This document shows, piece by piece, positions 11,986-24,013 of a DNA stretch of 64,000 nt (within the stretch, counting starts at the first letter, position 1; each line of letters opens with the position of its first letter). Under the pieces are notes generated by a model. It had not been told where the DNA came from, did no database searches, and saw only the letters and a program-made list of their open reading frames with translations. A program made the translations under genes and the position numbers. Source of the stretch: Gentiana macrophylla (taxonomy: Eukaryota; Streptophyta; Magnoliopsida; Gentianales; Gentianaceae); the NCBI GenBank assembly GCA_026214975.1, contig JAOBSW010000655.1, positions 1 to 64,000 on the forward strand, in the 5' to 3' direction.

Positions 11986-12480
11986 GTGTTCGATGCGAAG
12001 TGCAAAGAAGCTTTCAATTGTCTCAAAGACAAGCTTATCGCCCCTATTTTAGTTGCACCGATCGACCAAGCCTTTCGAGTTGATGTGCGATGCCTCTAAT
12101 TATGCCGTAGAGCGCAGCTTTAGGTCAAAGAGTTGATAAAAGGTTCAGCCCATTTATTATGCGAGCCAGACTTGAACCCGGCTCAATGCAATTATACCAC
12201 AACCGAGAAGGAATTCTTAGCCGTTGTTTTTGCCATTGACAAGTTTAGAAGTTATCCGCTAGTGGTCTCAAGTTGTTGTATGGACCGATCATGCAAATTT
12301 CACGCTACCTTATGGACAAAGCAGATGCAAAACCAAGGTTACTTCGATGGATTCCGATTTTACAAGAGTTTGACCTTGTGATTAAAGATAAGAAAGGTAG
12401 TGAGAATATTGTGGTGATCATTTATCTCGCTTAGTAAATGAGGTGTGCAGAGAATCACAATGATATAGGCATTGATTTTC
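11986..12480 (+). pseudogene. E1 RNase H remnant
   Basis: Downstream of the RT thumb, F-R-V-D-V-R-C-L near 12070-12098 stands for the usual F-E-x-M-C-D-A-S start of gypsy RNase H. 12133-12381 contains P-A-Q-C-N-Y-T-T-T-E-K-E-F-L-A-V-V-F-A, which holds the second catalytic acidic residue, and then breaks before T-D-H. It would remove the RNA strand during reverse transcription. Confidence 0.8.
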
Positions 12481-12639
12481 CGATCGAGCAATTGATGAAG
12501 CTTTTGAAACGGTTAGGTCGTGGTATGTCGACTACGCCAACTATTTAGCGAGTGGTCATTTAGAGGACATGACGTATCAGAGAAGAAAAGTTCTTTTTCG
12601 ATCTTAAATATCTCGTATGGGAAGATCCTTATTTGTTGA

Positions 12640-13972
12640 GTCCCAGAAGACGGATTGCCGAAGGTGTGTTCCGGAGCATGATCAAAGTGGGATATCCTAG
12701 AACAATGCCATAGCGGTCCTACCGGAGGTCATTATGGAACACCGAAGGCGGTTGCAAAGATCCTTCAAGCCGGATTCTACCGGCCGATTTCGCATTTTAA
12801 AGATGCGAAGCCTTTGGTAAAGGTTGTGATAGGTGCCGAGAACCGACGGCGGTGGTAGTAGGATGGAAATGCCACTTAAGCCCATTCTTGAACGCGAAGT
12901 TTTCGACGCTTGGGGCATAGATTTTATGGGACCCTTTCCATCTTCGCGTGCGGTAATAAATGTATCCTCATCCAGGTTTCGACTATGTTTCCAAGTGGGT
13001 TGAAGCCATAGCTACCCAAACTAATGATCATAAAGTCGTGAAGAAATTTTTGCAAAAGAATATCTTTACCGTGATTCGGTCGTCCGAGAGCACTCATTTA
13101 GTGATGAGGGTACCCACTTTTGCAATGCGCCGCTTGATAAAATCCTTGAAAAATATGGTGTCAAACACAAAGTTGGTACACCATATCATCCCCAAACCAG
13201 TGGGCAAGTCGAGGTAAGCAAACGTGAGCTTGAAAAGAATTTTAGAGAAGACCGTGAACAATAATCGATCTAATTGGAGTCTTAAGTTGATGACGCGTTG
13301 TGGGCTTATCGTGATCGCATTTAAAACCCCGATGGGCACGCTCACCCTTTCAAATGGTCTATGGCAAAGCTTGTCATTTAATTGTCGAACTTGAACACAG
13401 AGCTTTCGGGCAATTAAATTCTTAAATTTCGATAGCCAACTCTGCAGGGGAGAAACGGTTGTTACAATTGAACGAGCTCGACGAATTCGTGACTCAGAGC
13501 GCATTTAGAATGCTAAGCTTAGCAAGGAATGAACGAAGATACTCCATGACGCTAAGATCAAGGACCGAGAATTCAAAGTTGGTGAAATGGCTTTACTCTA
13601 TAATACTAGACTTCACCTGCTTCCGGTAAACTCAAGTCTAGATGGTCTGGTCCCTTTGAGATTCTCGACGTTAATCCAAGTGGAGTAATTACTTTGAATG
13701 GGTATGGTAATCAAGCTTTTAAAGTGAATGGTCATCGACTTAAGAAATATTTTGGGCAAACAAAGGAAAAGCCTGAGACTCTTTATTTCCAAAGAAGAGA
13801 TGAGAGTACAGATGTCCTGATTTGTGAAGAGATTCCATCTTATTTCTTTGAGACACATGATGACATTCCTACTCTACCTGTGAGGAACCTTCTCCCGAGA
13901 CTCTCGAGCATGCTAGCACACCCCACGCCTATCATCCGCAAGAACACGAAGAAGAGAGTCGCAGTAGTTTGA
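12640..13972 (+). pseudogene. E1 integrase remnant
   Basis: The zinc-binding H2C2 region is readable at 12705-12840 (H-C-H...G-G-H-Y-G, A-G-F-Y-R-P, C-D-R-C). The core follows in pieces: S-K-W-V-E-A-I-A near 12990-13015, the G-T-P-Y-H-P...S-G-Q-V-E catalytic region near 13178-13212, and A-F-K-T-P-M-G near 13317-13340. The C-terminal domain is recognisable at 13590-13625 ([10 protein letters not shown]) and 13694-13972 (F-K-V-N-G-H-R-L-K-K-Y-F). It would insert the cDNA into chromosomes. Many frameshifts; pol ends at about 13972. Confidence 0.85.
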
Positions 13973-15454
13973 GAGAAAATTTAATGATCTTATAGCACAC
14001 TTGACTTGATGTTGTGGTGACAATCATTTCCGCCCTGTTCTCCCGATTCGATAATCGAGGTGGCGGTAGTCAAACCAAAGTGGCCCGATCCGGGTTGATC
14101 TTTTGAAATCTGTGTCAAGCTATTGACATTAAAAGAGCGCTCCTAGGAGGCAACCTAGTTAATTTTTTTAGGTTGTTTTATTGTTTTAGAAGTAATACTT
14201 TAGTTGATTATGTGTTGATGGTTATTCCTCCTACATTCATTGTAAGTGTTTTGTGTTATGTGTTGCTCATGTACCCCGTGTACCCCGAGATTATATGGTA
14301 TGTCGAGTGTGGCAGATACTTTTGAGAGGTGTTCTAAGCTTTTATGTCCAAAGGTTGTCTATTCGAGTTGTGAAGGTACATTCATGCTCCGGCCTGACCT
14401 CTGCCAACTTTCATCCGACAACCACTGTTGAAACCAGCTAAGTTTTTTTTTCTTTATTCTTCACATTCTGAGGACATAATGTGATTTAAGTGTGGGGGGG
14501 TAAATTGGGTATGTTTTTATACAATATCCTTTGAAATATGAGTGAATGTTAAATTTCCACTTAAATTTAAAATTTTGTTAGTCTCGAGCATATGGTTGAA
14601 ACTAAATGCTTGCTAGTTGTAGTTTTCTAACGATGATAGTATGTGACTTAGTGAGATAATTATAGCATGTCTTTACTTTCATGGAGCTAGTATTCATTTT
14701 TCACGCTCACGAGAGCCTTTGATTTTGAAGCAAGTCTTTTGAACTATATCCTTTCATTGTTTTAGTGATTTATCTTAGGAAGGTCAAGATAGTAACACCT
14801 TAGTTAGCCCGTGCAGCCGTGTGAATATCATAAAGTTTGAATGTGATAAGTGAGATGTAACTTATGTCTTGAAAAAAGAATGAATAAGCAATCATAATAA
14901 ATACGTTTGTCGGAAGATGGTTTATGATTGGAGTGCGGTAGGGCATTATCTTGAAATGTCCTATACCACTATGATGACCAAAAGCTCACGACGATATGTG
15001 AGGAGAAGCTACCTTATGTTTTGAGTAAGGTAGGTGTTATCACTGAAACATCCTATTCTACTATGATGGGTAAGAGCTCATTCGATATGCGAAATTTGAA
15101 AATTTTTGAAAATGATGAGTAAAAATAAAGTGAAGTCTTTGTTATCATGGATCTTATACCCGTGAGAACCGCATGATATGTCAGTAGGGATTATCCTACC
15201 GAGTGCATGGGAAGGCTTTGAGTGGAGCTACACGCGCCATATCTAGGATAGTCATTGGATTTTTGAGAGGATATTTCTTTGAAAGGCTTGTTAAATTTGA
15301 AAAGGGCTTGTCACACATACATCGAATCTATCTCGTGATGGTATTGTTTGCTATAGTTGTTGTATCTTTTGTTACGTGAGTTAGAGATCTATGTGGATTG
15401 CATGGAAGTTGAGCTATAGTTTTGATTGTTTTGTCCGAGGACGTAAAAAAAACT
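13973..15454 (+). other. E1 3' untranslated region with upstream purine tract
   Basis: No coding sign and no env-like ORF. At 14462-14483 a perfect 6-bp stem (CACATT/AATGTG) encloses CTGAGGACAT and is followed directly by a purine tract, AAGTGTGGGGGGG, at about 14487-14499. At 14930-15090 two imperfect copies of a 60-65 bp unit lie in tandem (each has 'cctat..ac/tctactatgatg' and 'agctca'). Just before the 3' LTR a second GAGGAC hairpin lies at 15429-15450. Confidence 0.65.
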
Positions 15455-15468
15455 AAGTGTGGGGGTGT
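15452..15468 (+). other. E1 polypurine tract
   Basis: CTAAGTGTGGGGGTGT lies directly before the 3' LTR (TGTTAAGG at 15469). It would resist RNase H and prime plus-strand DNA. Confidence 0.85.
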
Positions 15469-17062
15469 TGTTAAGGCCATATTTATATGATTATTAAGGG
15501 TTATATTTCATTATTATTTCCCACATTTGCATAATTTACTTGAGAATTAAGTGGTTTAAGTGTAATTATTTAGTAAGGATGATTTTAATATGGTTATTTG
15601 CAAAATTGATTATTTTATGTGTTAAATTAATGGAATTATTATTATTTGAGTTTTATTACATTTTGCAATGTTTATTTATCCTTTAGGAGGCTGAATTTCG
15701 AGTGCTAAAGAGGATAAATGAAACTCAAGTCTAATTATTCAAGATAGAGTTGGAATTGGCTTGAAGAGAATGGATAAAGATGAAGAAATCCGATCCCAAG
15801 CAATCCAAATTGAGCGCTCGCCTCTCGTCTCGTGATGGACGAAGCGCCCATAAATTCGAACGGGCGCTCAAAGGCATAAAATCAATACAGAGAGTTCACC
15901 GCAGAAGGCGAACGAGCGCTTAATCAACGGCTCGGGAATTTCGGGACGGACGTCTGGTTGTTCAAACGAGCGTCCGGAGCCGACTTACTTCCAGCCGACT
16001 TAAAACTCTATAAAAGCACCGCATTATGAAGCCTTAAACCCTAATCTTTTACACAACTCTTTCACGATACTTTTACATAAAAGTCGTGGGCCGTGAGAAC
16101 CCTAATTCCATAGAGATGAATTTCTCCAATCCAACAATCTTGTCCAACATGATTGTTGGCTAAAAGCCTTGCAGTGAGTCGACGGAGGAAGCTCATCAAC
16201 AACACAACCAACTAGAGGAGTTCGATACTAGATGAGTAGTGAGTTAATTCATAGTTTTTCATTACTTTGGATCTGTTTTGCATTGTTATGTTTTATTGGA
16301 TTATGAATTTGATGAAACGATCTATTTATATTTGATGCTTGGATTAATATATGAAAATATATTATTTAAGTTCTATTTTGTTCAAAGTAATGCAATTAAT
16401 TGTGTTTTAAGAGATTATGCATGATTAGTTGAGTAAGAGTTTGGAAACAATCTCGTGATTTCGCTTTTGATTGCATGTTTAGTTTGTTTGAAAAGATAAA
16501 CGAAACCTTAGAAATTTGATTGAAGATATTTGATTGAGTTCGTGAAAATCACTACTAAAAACTATGTCTTTTAATCACCATCTAGTTGGGATTGTTGGTT
16601 GATGGGTGGAATCTAGTTGCCTCATTGTGTTTTCCTTTATTGTTTATTAATCGAATCGTTAGTTTAATCTTTAGTTTAAGTTCTAGTTTTATAAACCCTA
16701 ATTTTCCGCTTTGCTTTCCCGCACTTTTCCTTTTCGTCAGAAGTTGAATGTTCGCCCGCAATAGCGCACTTCGCCTAGTAGATTTCGCTTTCCAGACGCT
16801 CGTTCATTAAATTGAACGCCGTCCAACTTGTCTGCTTTCTCGCTCGCTTTTGTTTTCTGCTTTTAGGTTAGTTAATAGTTTTATCTTTTAGTTAGTTTCA
16901 ACCTTAGTTTAGTTAATAATTGTGACATAATCGATATAGATTTATACTTGAATTCGATAAACATTTCATTCCCTTAGGACGACCCGATAACATCCTTTAC
17001 TACAGATCCTTATACTTGGGGTGTTTCGCTTTATAAATTTTAAAACTAGTTTTTACCGAACA
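15469..17062 (+). repeat. E1 3' LTR (1594 bp)
   Basis: Copy of 5868-7462, ending ACCGAACA before the duplicated GAGAC. TATA box at 16008-16016. In the GC-rich block it carries the palindrome GAGCGCTC near 15812, where the 5' copy reads differently. Confidence 0.95.
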
Positions 17063-17067
17063 GAGAC

Positions 17068-17166
17068 CCAATTCAAAGTATTAATCCAACCGGACTAATT
17101 TTAACCTAGATTATTCATCTTTATGATTGTGGATTCTACGGGCTATGAACCGGAAAAATCATATCA
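17068..17166 (-). mobile_element. Right part of the 562-bp LTR split by E1
   Basis: Continues 5405-5867 once E1 and one GAGAC copy are removed. On the minus strand this is the LTR start, TGATATGATTTTTCCGG. It abuts the 3' end of the gypsy pol remnant without a PPT, so it probably landed there or the junction has a deletion. Confidence 0.55.
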
Positions 17167-17223
17167 CTCATCACTAGAAATGTCAAGATTTTAAGTCCAC
17201 GACGAGACTTAGAGATGCATCGA

Positions 17224-18277
17224 TCAAGGTTCGGGATCAGTTAAATGCACAACCTCGAGAGCCTCATTGAAAGGCAACTTTTCATACTTCTTGAGACGAA
17301 GGCCGTTCGTGATGAACGTCCCGTGCTTTGGATGAGTCACCTTATAGGGTCCTGACCAGCTTGACTTAAGCTTGCCTTGAAATAAGTGAAGGCGTGTATT
17401 ATATAGAAGAACCTCATCACCTATGCTGAAAACACGAGGTTTAATCAACTTGTCATGAAGCATCTTGGTCTTCTCCTTATACTTCGCCGAACAATCATAA
17501 GCTTGCAAGCGAAACTCATCTAGCTCGTTTAACTGGGCCATCCTTCTCTCACCGATTAACGCGTCATCCATATTCAGATTCTTAATCGCCCAATAGACCT
17601 TATGTTCTACCTCTACGGGAAGATGGCATGCCTTTCCAAAGACAATCATGTAGGGAGACATGCCTATGGGTGTCTTGAATGCTGTTCGGTGTGCCCAAAG
17701 CGCATCATCTAACATCTTAGACCAATCCTTCAGGTTTGAATTGACAGTCTTCTCCAGGATTCTCTTAATCCCTTTATTGGTTACCTCAACATGTCCACTA
17801 GTCTGGGATGATAGGTTGTGCCTAACTTATGAGTCACCCCATACTTCACTAGCAGCTTATCAAACTCTCTATTTGCAAAGTGGTTGCCATTGTCACCGAT
17901 TATCGCCGAGGTACTCCAAACCGACAGATATGTTTCTTAAGAAACCTTATGACTACATGTTTGTTATTAGTAGGCGAAGCGATTGCCTCTACCCACTTCG
18001 AAATGTAATCACAGGCAACAAGAATGTACTTATTCCCGAAATAAGACGGGTATGAGCCCATGAAATCGATTACCCATATATCAAAAACCTCACAGACTAT
18101 AATTGGTTTCTGAGGCATCTCATTTCTCTTTAAGATCCGTCCTGAGCGTTGACAGGCATCACATGTCTTTACATACGCATGTGCATCTTTGAAGATAGTG
18201 GGCCAGTAGAAACCACTTTGTAGCATTTTCAACGCTGCTTCTTCTCGCTTATAGTGGCCACCGACCTTTTTTATCAT
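17224..18277 (-). pseudogene. Athila-like integrase (older minus-strand element)
   Basis: Two long minus-strand stretches. 18277-17900 (125 codons) has [23 protein letters not shown] (zinc finger cysteines), then [10 protein letters not shown] and S-K-W-V-E-A-I-A of the core. 17715-17224 (163 codons) has [26 protein letters not shown] and the C-terminal N-T-R-L-H-L-F block, ending at a stop after L-T-D-P-E-P. The region between (about 17716-17900), which includes the catalytic glutamate, is frame-shifted. It is better preserved than the same domain in E1. Confidence 0.9.
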
Positions 18278-19066
18278 GGAAGAACGAGAGAATACTCACA
18301 ATCATCAACACATCTCCTCGTAATCCCATCCGCGCATAACCTAAAAAGTAGGGGGTCCTCCCACACATAACGGTTCACCTCACTATAGAATTTCTTCTTG
18401 GTTCTCATCAAACTCGAGATCAACGAACCCACACTCATGATAATTGACAAATGGTGAATACCACGGGTTCCCTTTCTTCCTCTCTATATAAAATTTTTGT
18501 GCTTAACTGGTGAGCATCGATATCACTACGAACAACCGCTTCATCCCGAAAGCGCCATCTATCTCAACCTTAGTAAGGCATCTCTCCTCACCCGGTTCCA
18601 TCCTACTCTGTGTGTCGGGCCACTCACATTCTAACACCCTTCTTATTCTTAATCTCTACGCCGAAGTCCGTAATGAGCAAGATCCACCTCTCAGAGGGCG
18701 TGGTTTTGGCGTCATTTTAGCAAACAAATATTGCAACGCAAAGATGGTCTCAGATGAACTATGACTTTCGACCCAACTAAGTACGACCGAACTTATCGAA
18801 AGCAAAAACGATGGCTAGAAGTTCCTTCGGTGGTAGCATACTTTTGTTGAGCCGGATTCGTGGTATAACTCGATAGTAGACAGTCGAAAAACTTATCGAA
18901 GCTTCGACCCAGATACTCCTACAAAGATAGTCACTCACATAGCACATGACTTCAAACTCATTGGATCAATCAAAGCCACTAAGATAGAGCCTAAGTAAGA
19001 ATTTTCTTGAGAGTTCTAAATGCATCTAAACATGCCGCATCAAAAACACCGGAGCTCCTTCATCAA
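18278..19066 (-). pseudogene. Athila-like RNase H remnant
   Basis: Lies between the RT thumb and the integrase of the same minus-strand pol. Readable pieces include the acidic region near 18960-18900, an S-S-S-E-T-I-F-A-L-Q-Y-L-F-A-K-type piece near 18750, and the K-F-Y-I-E-R-K-K-G-N-P-W-Y-S-P-F-V-N-Y linker near 18500-18440. Frames shift repeatedly and no open run exceeds about 85 codons. Confidence 0.65.
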
Positions 19067-20006
19067 CTAAAGGGTAAGAGGCCTAGCAATTTGGGAAAAC
19101 CCCGGGATGAACCTACGATAAAAACCTGCATGGCCCAAGAATGATCTCAGGGTCTTCAGATTTGTGGGCATAGGAAGCTTAGCTATTGTCTCTACCTTGG
19201 CTCTATTAACCTCTATTCCCTTCCTGGACACTTTATGGCCTAACACAATTCCCTCAGTGACCATGAAATGACACTTCTCCCAATTTAGAACTAGGTTTGT
19301 CTCTTCACAACGCTCAAGCACGTTATCAATGTTAGACAAAACTCATCAAAAGTGTCACCAAAAACACTTAAGTCATCCATAAAGACTTCCATAAACCGCT
19401 CTATCATATCGTAAAAATGGCGACCATGCATCATTGGAATGTCGCGGTGCATTACACAACCCGAACGGCATTCTTTTGAATGCGGAAGGTGCCATAAGGA
19501 CACGTGAAAGTAGTCATATCCTGGTCATGTATATCAATGTGGATCTGATAGTATCCACTAAAACCATCTAAAAAGCAGTAAAACGCATGACCACTTAGAC
19601 GCTCTAGCATTTGATCAATAAAAGGGAAGGGGAAATGATCTTTCCTAGTTTTATCATTAAGCATGCGAAAGTCAATACATACCCTATGCCCAGTAACTAA
19701 GCGAGTAGGAATGGGCTCACCTTTATCATTCAGCTCAACAGTGATGCGTCCTTTCTTGGGCATAAATTGCGTGGGGTTCACCTACACACTATCGGATATC
19801 ACGTAGATTATCCCTAGTTCCAGCATCTTCACCATGTCTTTCCTCACCACTTCTTGCAAATACGGGTTCACTGCCTTCAAATCGCCGGACCGGCTTGGCA
19901 CCTCTTCAAGGATTATTTTGTGCTTATGGATATCAAAGACTAAACCCCTTGATATCAACCATCTTCCATCCGAAGGCCTTTTGTGTTTCTTTAGAACGTG
20001 AATCAA
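19067..20006 (-). pseudogene. Athila-like reverse transcriptase remnant
   Basis: On the minus strand 20006-19782 carries L-Q-E-V-V-R-K-D-M-V-K-M-L-E-L-G-I-I-Y; 19781-19452 has V-C-I-D-F-R-M-L-N-D-K-T-R-K-D-H-F-P-F-P-F and F-L-D-G-F-S-G-Y-Y-Q-I; 19503-19291 has the active site as F-M-D-D; 19339-19067 has the thumb (G-H-A-G-F-Y-R-R-F-I-P-G-F). All gypsy RT blocks are present, broken by about three frameshifts. The F-M-D-D variant matches E1. Confidence 0.9.
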
Positions 20007-20860
20007 CTTAGCTTCCTCGCAAAACGGTTAGTGCGCATTTAAATAATAAGAGGAAGTAATTTATCAGGTTCTAAGAATACATACTTTAAATGCACAGGAT
20101 GTGGCTTCAACTCAAGATCAGTCAGTGGTTCCTCGATTGACGGCTTTGGTAGCTTGCCTGTCAAACCGAGCTCTAATTTCTTGTTCCATCCTGCATCGAC
20201 ATAGGCAGTCGACTCCAAATGATATACCTGAATTCTCATTCTCAGATCATCATCTTCCGCGGTGCTTGACTTCATCAAGCATTCCTCCATCGGCTCTTAG
20301 TATACCTGCAGGTTAGTGTGCTCCAAAATACAAGGATATATAGCATCAACAGTAAAAACAATCAGCTTCTTTTCATCCTCGTGGATGTTTCATTGATTTA
20401 TACACATTAATGGACACACTCTCTTTCCCGACTCGTAGTATGATTTTCCCCTCTTAACGTCTATCAAGGTCTCTCTCAGTATTCAAGAAAGGCCAACCTA
20501 ATGTAAGAGGAGTTTTTGCATCCACGCCCATATCTAAAACTACTAAATCAATGGGAAATAGAAACTTGTCAACCTCGCACTAGCACATCTTCGCCTACCC
20601 CCCCAGGTGTCCTAATGCACCTATCTCGCCATCTGCAGGTCATTCCCGCCGGGTTCTACTTACCCTATCCCAACTTCTCATAAATTCCTCTAGGCATTAG
20701 GCTCCTGTGAAGCCCCTAGATCACACAACACATTCTTAAACACTGTCTCTCCAATGGTAATTGGGATGGTAAAGCTATCTCTATCTTACAACTTAGGGGT
20801 ATCCTATTTTCAAAAATCGCAGAACACTCCTCACTCAAATGTACCATTTGTTGCATCTTC
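20007..20860 (-). pseudogene. Athila-like protease and linker remnant
   Basis: The linker is open at 20290-20039 (D-L-E-L-K-P-H-P-V-H-L-K-Y-V-F-L), matching the Athila linker in E1. Upstream on the minus strand the protease is readable: active site C-D-L-G-A-S near 20725-20705, and the later L-T-L-G-W-P-F-L-N-T near 20505-20475. The A-S-I-N-L-M part after the active site is altered. The linker's open run reaches only 83 codons. Confidence 0.75.
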
Positions 20861-20899
20861 TCCTTATTTGAAAACATTCCTTTCAAAAATTTAAAATAT

Positions 20900-22417
20900 G
20901 GGGGAATGCTCTAAATAGCCTCTAATAGCGGAATGTTTACCCCTACCTTAGGAGATTCAGAATTTTGCCTCGACCTTGGGTCAAGATGTCTTTATGGGTC
21001 CCTCAAGAGGGTAGGGTAAGGTATTAACATCAATATCGTGGGAGGAGGAGGAATTTTGCTTTTCTTAATGTCCAAGACTACATAGTCTTTCTTTGGTCTT
21101 GCCCGCCTTCCAACGCTTCTTGTTTGCCTCCGCCAATGCTTTCTTTGAGGCTTCCAACTATTTCCTCATTGCAGCCATTTCCTTCTCATCACCGCTTAAT
21201 CTCCAAATCTTCAATCTCAACTTCACCATACATGGCCCTTTCACGGTCAATCGCTTTTCTTTCTCCGATTTCTCGGTTTCTCTCTTTCCGCCTACAACCT
21301 TTTCTTCTTATCACTTGGCCCAACTCGCTTACCACTTCACGTGAACACAAGATTCATACCCTTCCGGTTTCTCTCAAGATACTCTCGGGATCCCACCACT
21401 TAGATTTTTCTTTAGAGTGTCGATATTTGCCCTACTTGGGTCTTCAAATTCGAATAGCGAATGGGTGGCCACTTTTTGTTCTACAACATTCTTGTTCAAC
21501 TCGTAAACACTCATATCCAATCTTTCCAAAAGCATCTCAAAGCAATATTTTTCGAGCAACCGAGTTGCTCGATTGCTGATTGTTCTGGTGGGGATGAGCA
21601 TTCAGATGCCGATAGGTGCTAGAATTGTTATTTCTGGGCGGTTAGCTTGCTTGCTGATTATTATTGTTCTGCTAGCCCTGATTTTGATTCCATCCTTGAT
21701 TCTGGCCCCAATTCTGACCTTGCTGTTGCTGTTGGCCTTGTGATTGAGATTGCTGATTCTGGTTATTCTGATAGTTTCCCTGGTTCTGATTCTGGTAGGA
21801 ATTCTGACTCTGGGGATTTTGGTTCCAAGGTCGGTTATATGAGCTTTGGTTTTGTCTAAAACCTTGGCTTTGATTATTGTTACGATTCCAGTTCTGATTC
21901 TGCCCCTGATTCCAACCTTGACCTTGCTAATTCTGATTCCACTGTCCCCCACTACCTTGTCCAACATAATTCACATCATATTGCTGTCAATATCACCCAT
22001 ACCATACTCTATTGGCGGCCCTTGTCGATTGTCGAAATTCGATTCCATCATTGCCAGGTCGACCAAACTCTTGTCGATTTGTATTCATCTCGCCCCATTG
22101 CATACACATTCATCTTCTGGCCGATCATTTCGGTTTCCAAACTGTTGTTGTGTTGGGATAGATGTCAATCAGTTATGGGTAAGTGAACTTTTTCGATGAT
22201 GTACACTCCAATGTTGAGTGTCCACCCTCACAGAGTTGGCATTGTTGTGCCTTCTTTCTATCCAACTCCATTTGGTCCATCTTCGCACTCATTTCTTGCA
22301 TCTTGTCATGCATGGGTGTCTCTCTATCCAACTCTTCTTTCAAAGACTTCACACTTTCTATTGGAGCCTTCTTCTTCTTCCTAGATGACCCCCATTGCCC
22401 TTCTTTATCAGCCATAT
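20900..22417 (-). pseudogene. Athila-like gag remnant with Q/N-rich tract
   Basis: The minus-strand stretch 22415-22173 has a basic start, a coiled segment and one knuckle-like C-Q-L-C-E-G-G-H-S-T-L-E-C. At 21960-21650 one frame (two internal stops) encodes about 105 residues made almost wholly of Q, N, G, S and W repeats (N-Q-N-Q-G-N-Y-Q-N-N-Q-N-Q-Q). 21601-21374 follows. The ATG at 22415 is probably not the true gag start: E2's LTR begins at 22418, so the N-terminal capsid part is missing. Confidence 0.75.
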
Positions 22418-23975
22418 TGATGTCGGGTCAAGTAATAAAAATATTCGATACCTAAATAACACACTAGCAAGAGAACTAGGTTCAATTGTAGTATAGTTAG
22501 ATAGACTGAGGTCGATCCCACAGAGACTCGGCTTAAACTAAATATAACTTATTAAACTAAAAGCAATTAAAGGCGGTCTCCGACCAACAATAATGTAGAA
22601 TTAAAATTGACACAATAGAAACACAAACCAAACAAAAGACACAATGACACTAAGACACTTATTTTTATAGGTTTTATAAACGATTAACAAACGGTATTGA
22701 TAACACTTGTAGTAATTACTCCCCCATGCTATGTAGATTGACGACGAGACAAAATAAGACATTTGAGATTAATTATTCGACTCACGGAGTCATCCCCTCA
22801 AAATAGATCTAGCTCCGGTAGCCCATCCGATCATCATGTCTCTATTACGTGACATCACATTTTTAGTCTCCGCTCTCATATAACTTCGACACAATTACAA
22901 AACTAGGGATGCCGGTATAAACCGTAACCTCATCTAAGCAACATTCATATGGTTAGGCGCATTCTTAGACACCGATTCAATCTCTGCCTTAAGTAACAAT
23001 CACTTTTGAGTCTCATGTTAAATTACGATGACAAATAATTATGTTGATCAAAGTTTAATTACTCGCTTTAATTACAAAGCAGAGAACCCGACGTAGTCGG
23101 GCCGTTCACATACGGTTAACATCACGTAACTCGCTACAATGAGACAGGGCTCGCCGCCAATGAGCTCAACTCGCACTGTGGCTGCTCGTGAAACATCTTC
23201 TACATCTCGGATCTACATAAACATGGGTTCGTTAATTAACTACATCACTAAATCAATACACAAAATGACTACTCCATCACTTAAATAATATAGATCTACT
23301 TAATAAAGATTGCATAATTTAGTAGACATTACTCCTCGAAGACGATCGTGATTCCCACTCCTTGATACGATCTCTAACCGTGAATCTAACGACTCCAGAA
23401 TGAATGAACATAAATAAAATCGAGAACTTTTATAAAAATGAAAATATTGTATAATGGTGTGTATTCTAAAGTATGGTGAAATAAAATTCATGGTCACGCT
23501 TATATAGAGTTTTCCGACGACCTAAAGATGCATTTAAAAACCCTAAAATGCGTAGAGATATCTCCCAGCCAATCCTCGAGTTTTGGTCAACTCGCTCCCA
23601 GTGAATAGGGGTCTCGCTGCCAGCGAGTCCACTTCATTCTGATTGGCTCGCTGGCTTTTCTTGCTCCTTACCCCACTTCTCGTGCTGCTTCAATATTTAT
23701 CTTTTATTCAATCTGATTTTGCATTGATTTATCTTGAGATTTACTTCCTCCGATTGTAGATATCCTCCGATTCATCGTAATCTATAAAATCAATAATTAT
23801 CGCACAGTAAATCATATTGTAATAATAAAAATAGGTAAATACCAAATTATATCTCATAAATCACACAACACTAAATAATCATTATAAACATGTGATTTAC
23901 TATAAAATATATATTATTAAGCTCGATTTAAGGACAACGTTGATGACTTTTACGGGTATAATTTGACCGTCATCA
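22418..23975 (-). repeat. E2 LTR (1558 bp)
   Basis: Plus-strand ends are TGATGTCGGGTCAA and TTGACCGTCATCA, giving inverted ends TGATGxCGG. Minus orientation follows from the adjoining purine tract at 23976-23990. A TATA box (minus CTCTATATAAG) lies at about 23499-23509. GC-rich islands at 23095-23200 and 23570-23665 repeat the word CTCGCTGC/GCAGCGAG, with a perfect palindrome CTCGCTGCCAGCGAG at 23613-23627. The 'tctgtgggatcgacctc' text near the 3' end (minus, about 22530-22505) also fits a gypsy LTR end. Confidence 0.85.
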
Positions 23976-23990
23976 ACTACCCCCCACTTA
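23976..23990 (-). other. E2 polypurine tract
   Basis: Minus-strand TAAGTGGGGGGTAGT directly precedes the LTR start TGATGACGG. A near-perfect hairpin (CTTTGTTCG...CGATCAAAG, minus) lies immediately upstream at 23993-24013. Confidence 0.8.
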
Positions 23991-24013
23991 GACTTTGATC
24001 GTACCGAACAAAG

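Larger units (their letters stand above)
5868..17062 (+). mobile_element. E1: complete Athila-like Ty3/gypsy LTR retrotransposon
   Basis: Structure is complete: 5' LTR 5868-7462, tRNA-Asp PBS 7469-7490, gag, protease, RT, RNase H, integrase, two purine tracts and 3' LTR 15469-17062. LTRs start TGTTAAGG and end CCGAACA. The 5-bp target duplication GAGAC is exact at 5863-5867 and 17063-17067. Protein signatures (L-E-L-K-P-L-P linker, integrase after RNase H, tRNA-Asp primer) place it in the Athila lineage. The LTRs are clearly homologous over their whole length, yet the coding region has dozens of frameshifts. Either it amplified in trans or the sequence carries indel errors. No env-like ORF is seen between pol and the 3' LTR. 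Confidence 0.95.

Noticed and set aside
13973..15450. env-like gene in E1
   Set aside because: Two short ORFs near 14246-14441 overlap in different frames, with no membrane pattern or similarity to ORFs A/B of E3.
5405..17166. Clean solo LTR with target duplication
   Set aside because: Flanks GTATC and CTCAT do not match, so the LTR was kept but the solo-LTR claim dropped.
21602..21967. Minus-strand ORF of 121 codons rich in Ile and Arg
   Set aside because: It is the wrong frame of the Q/N-rich Gag tract; the correct frame has two stops but recognisable composition.
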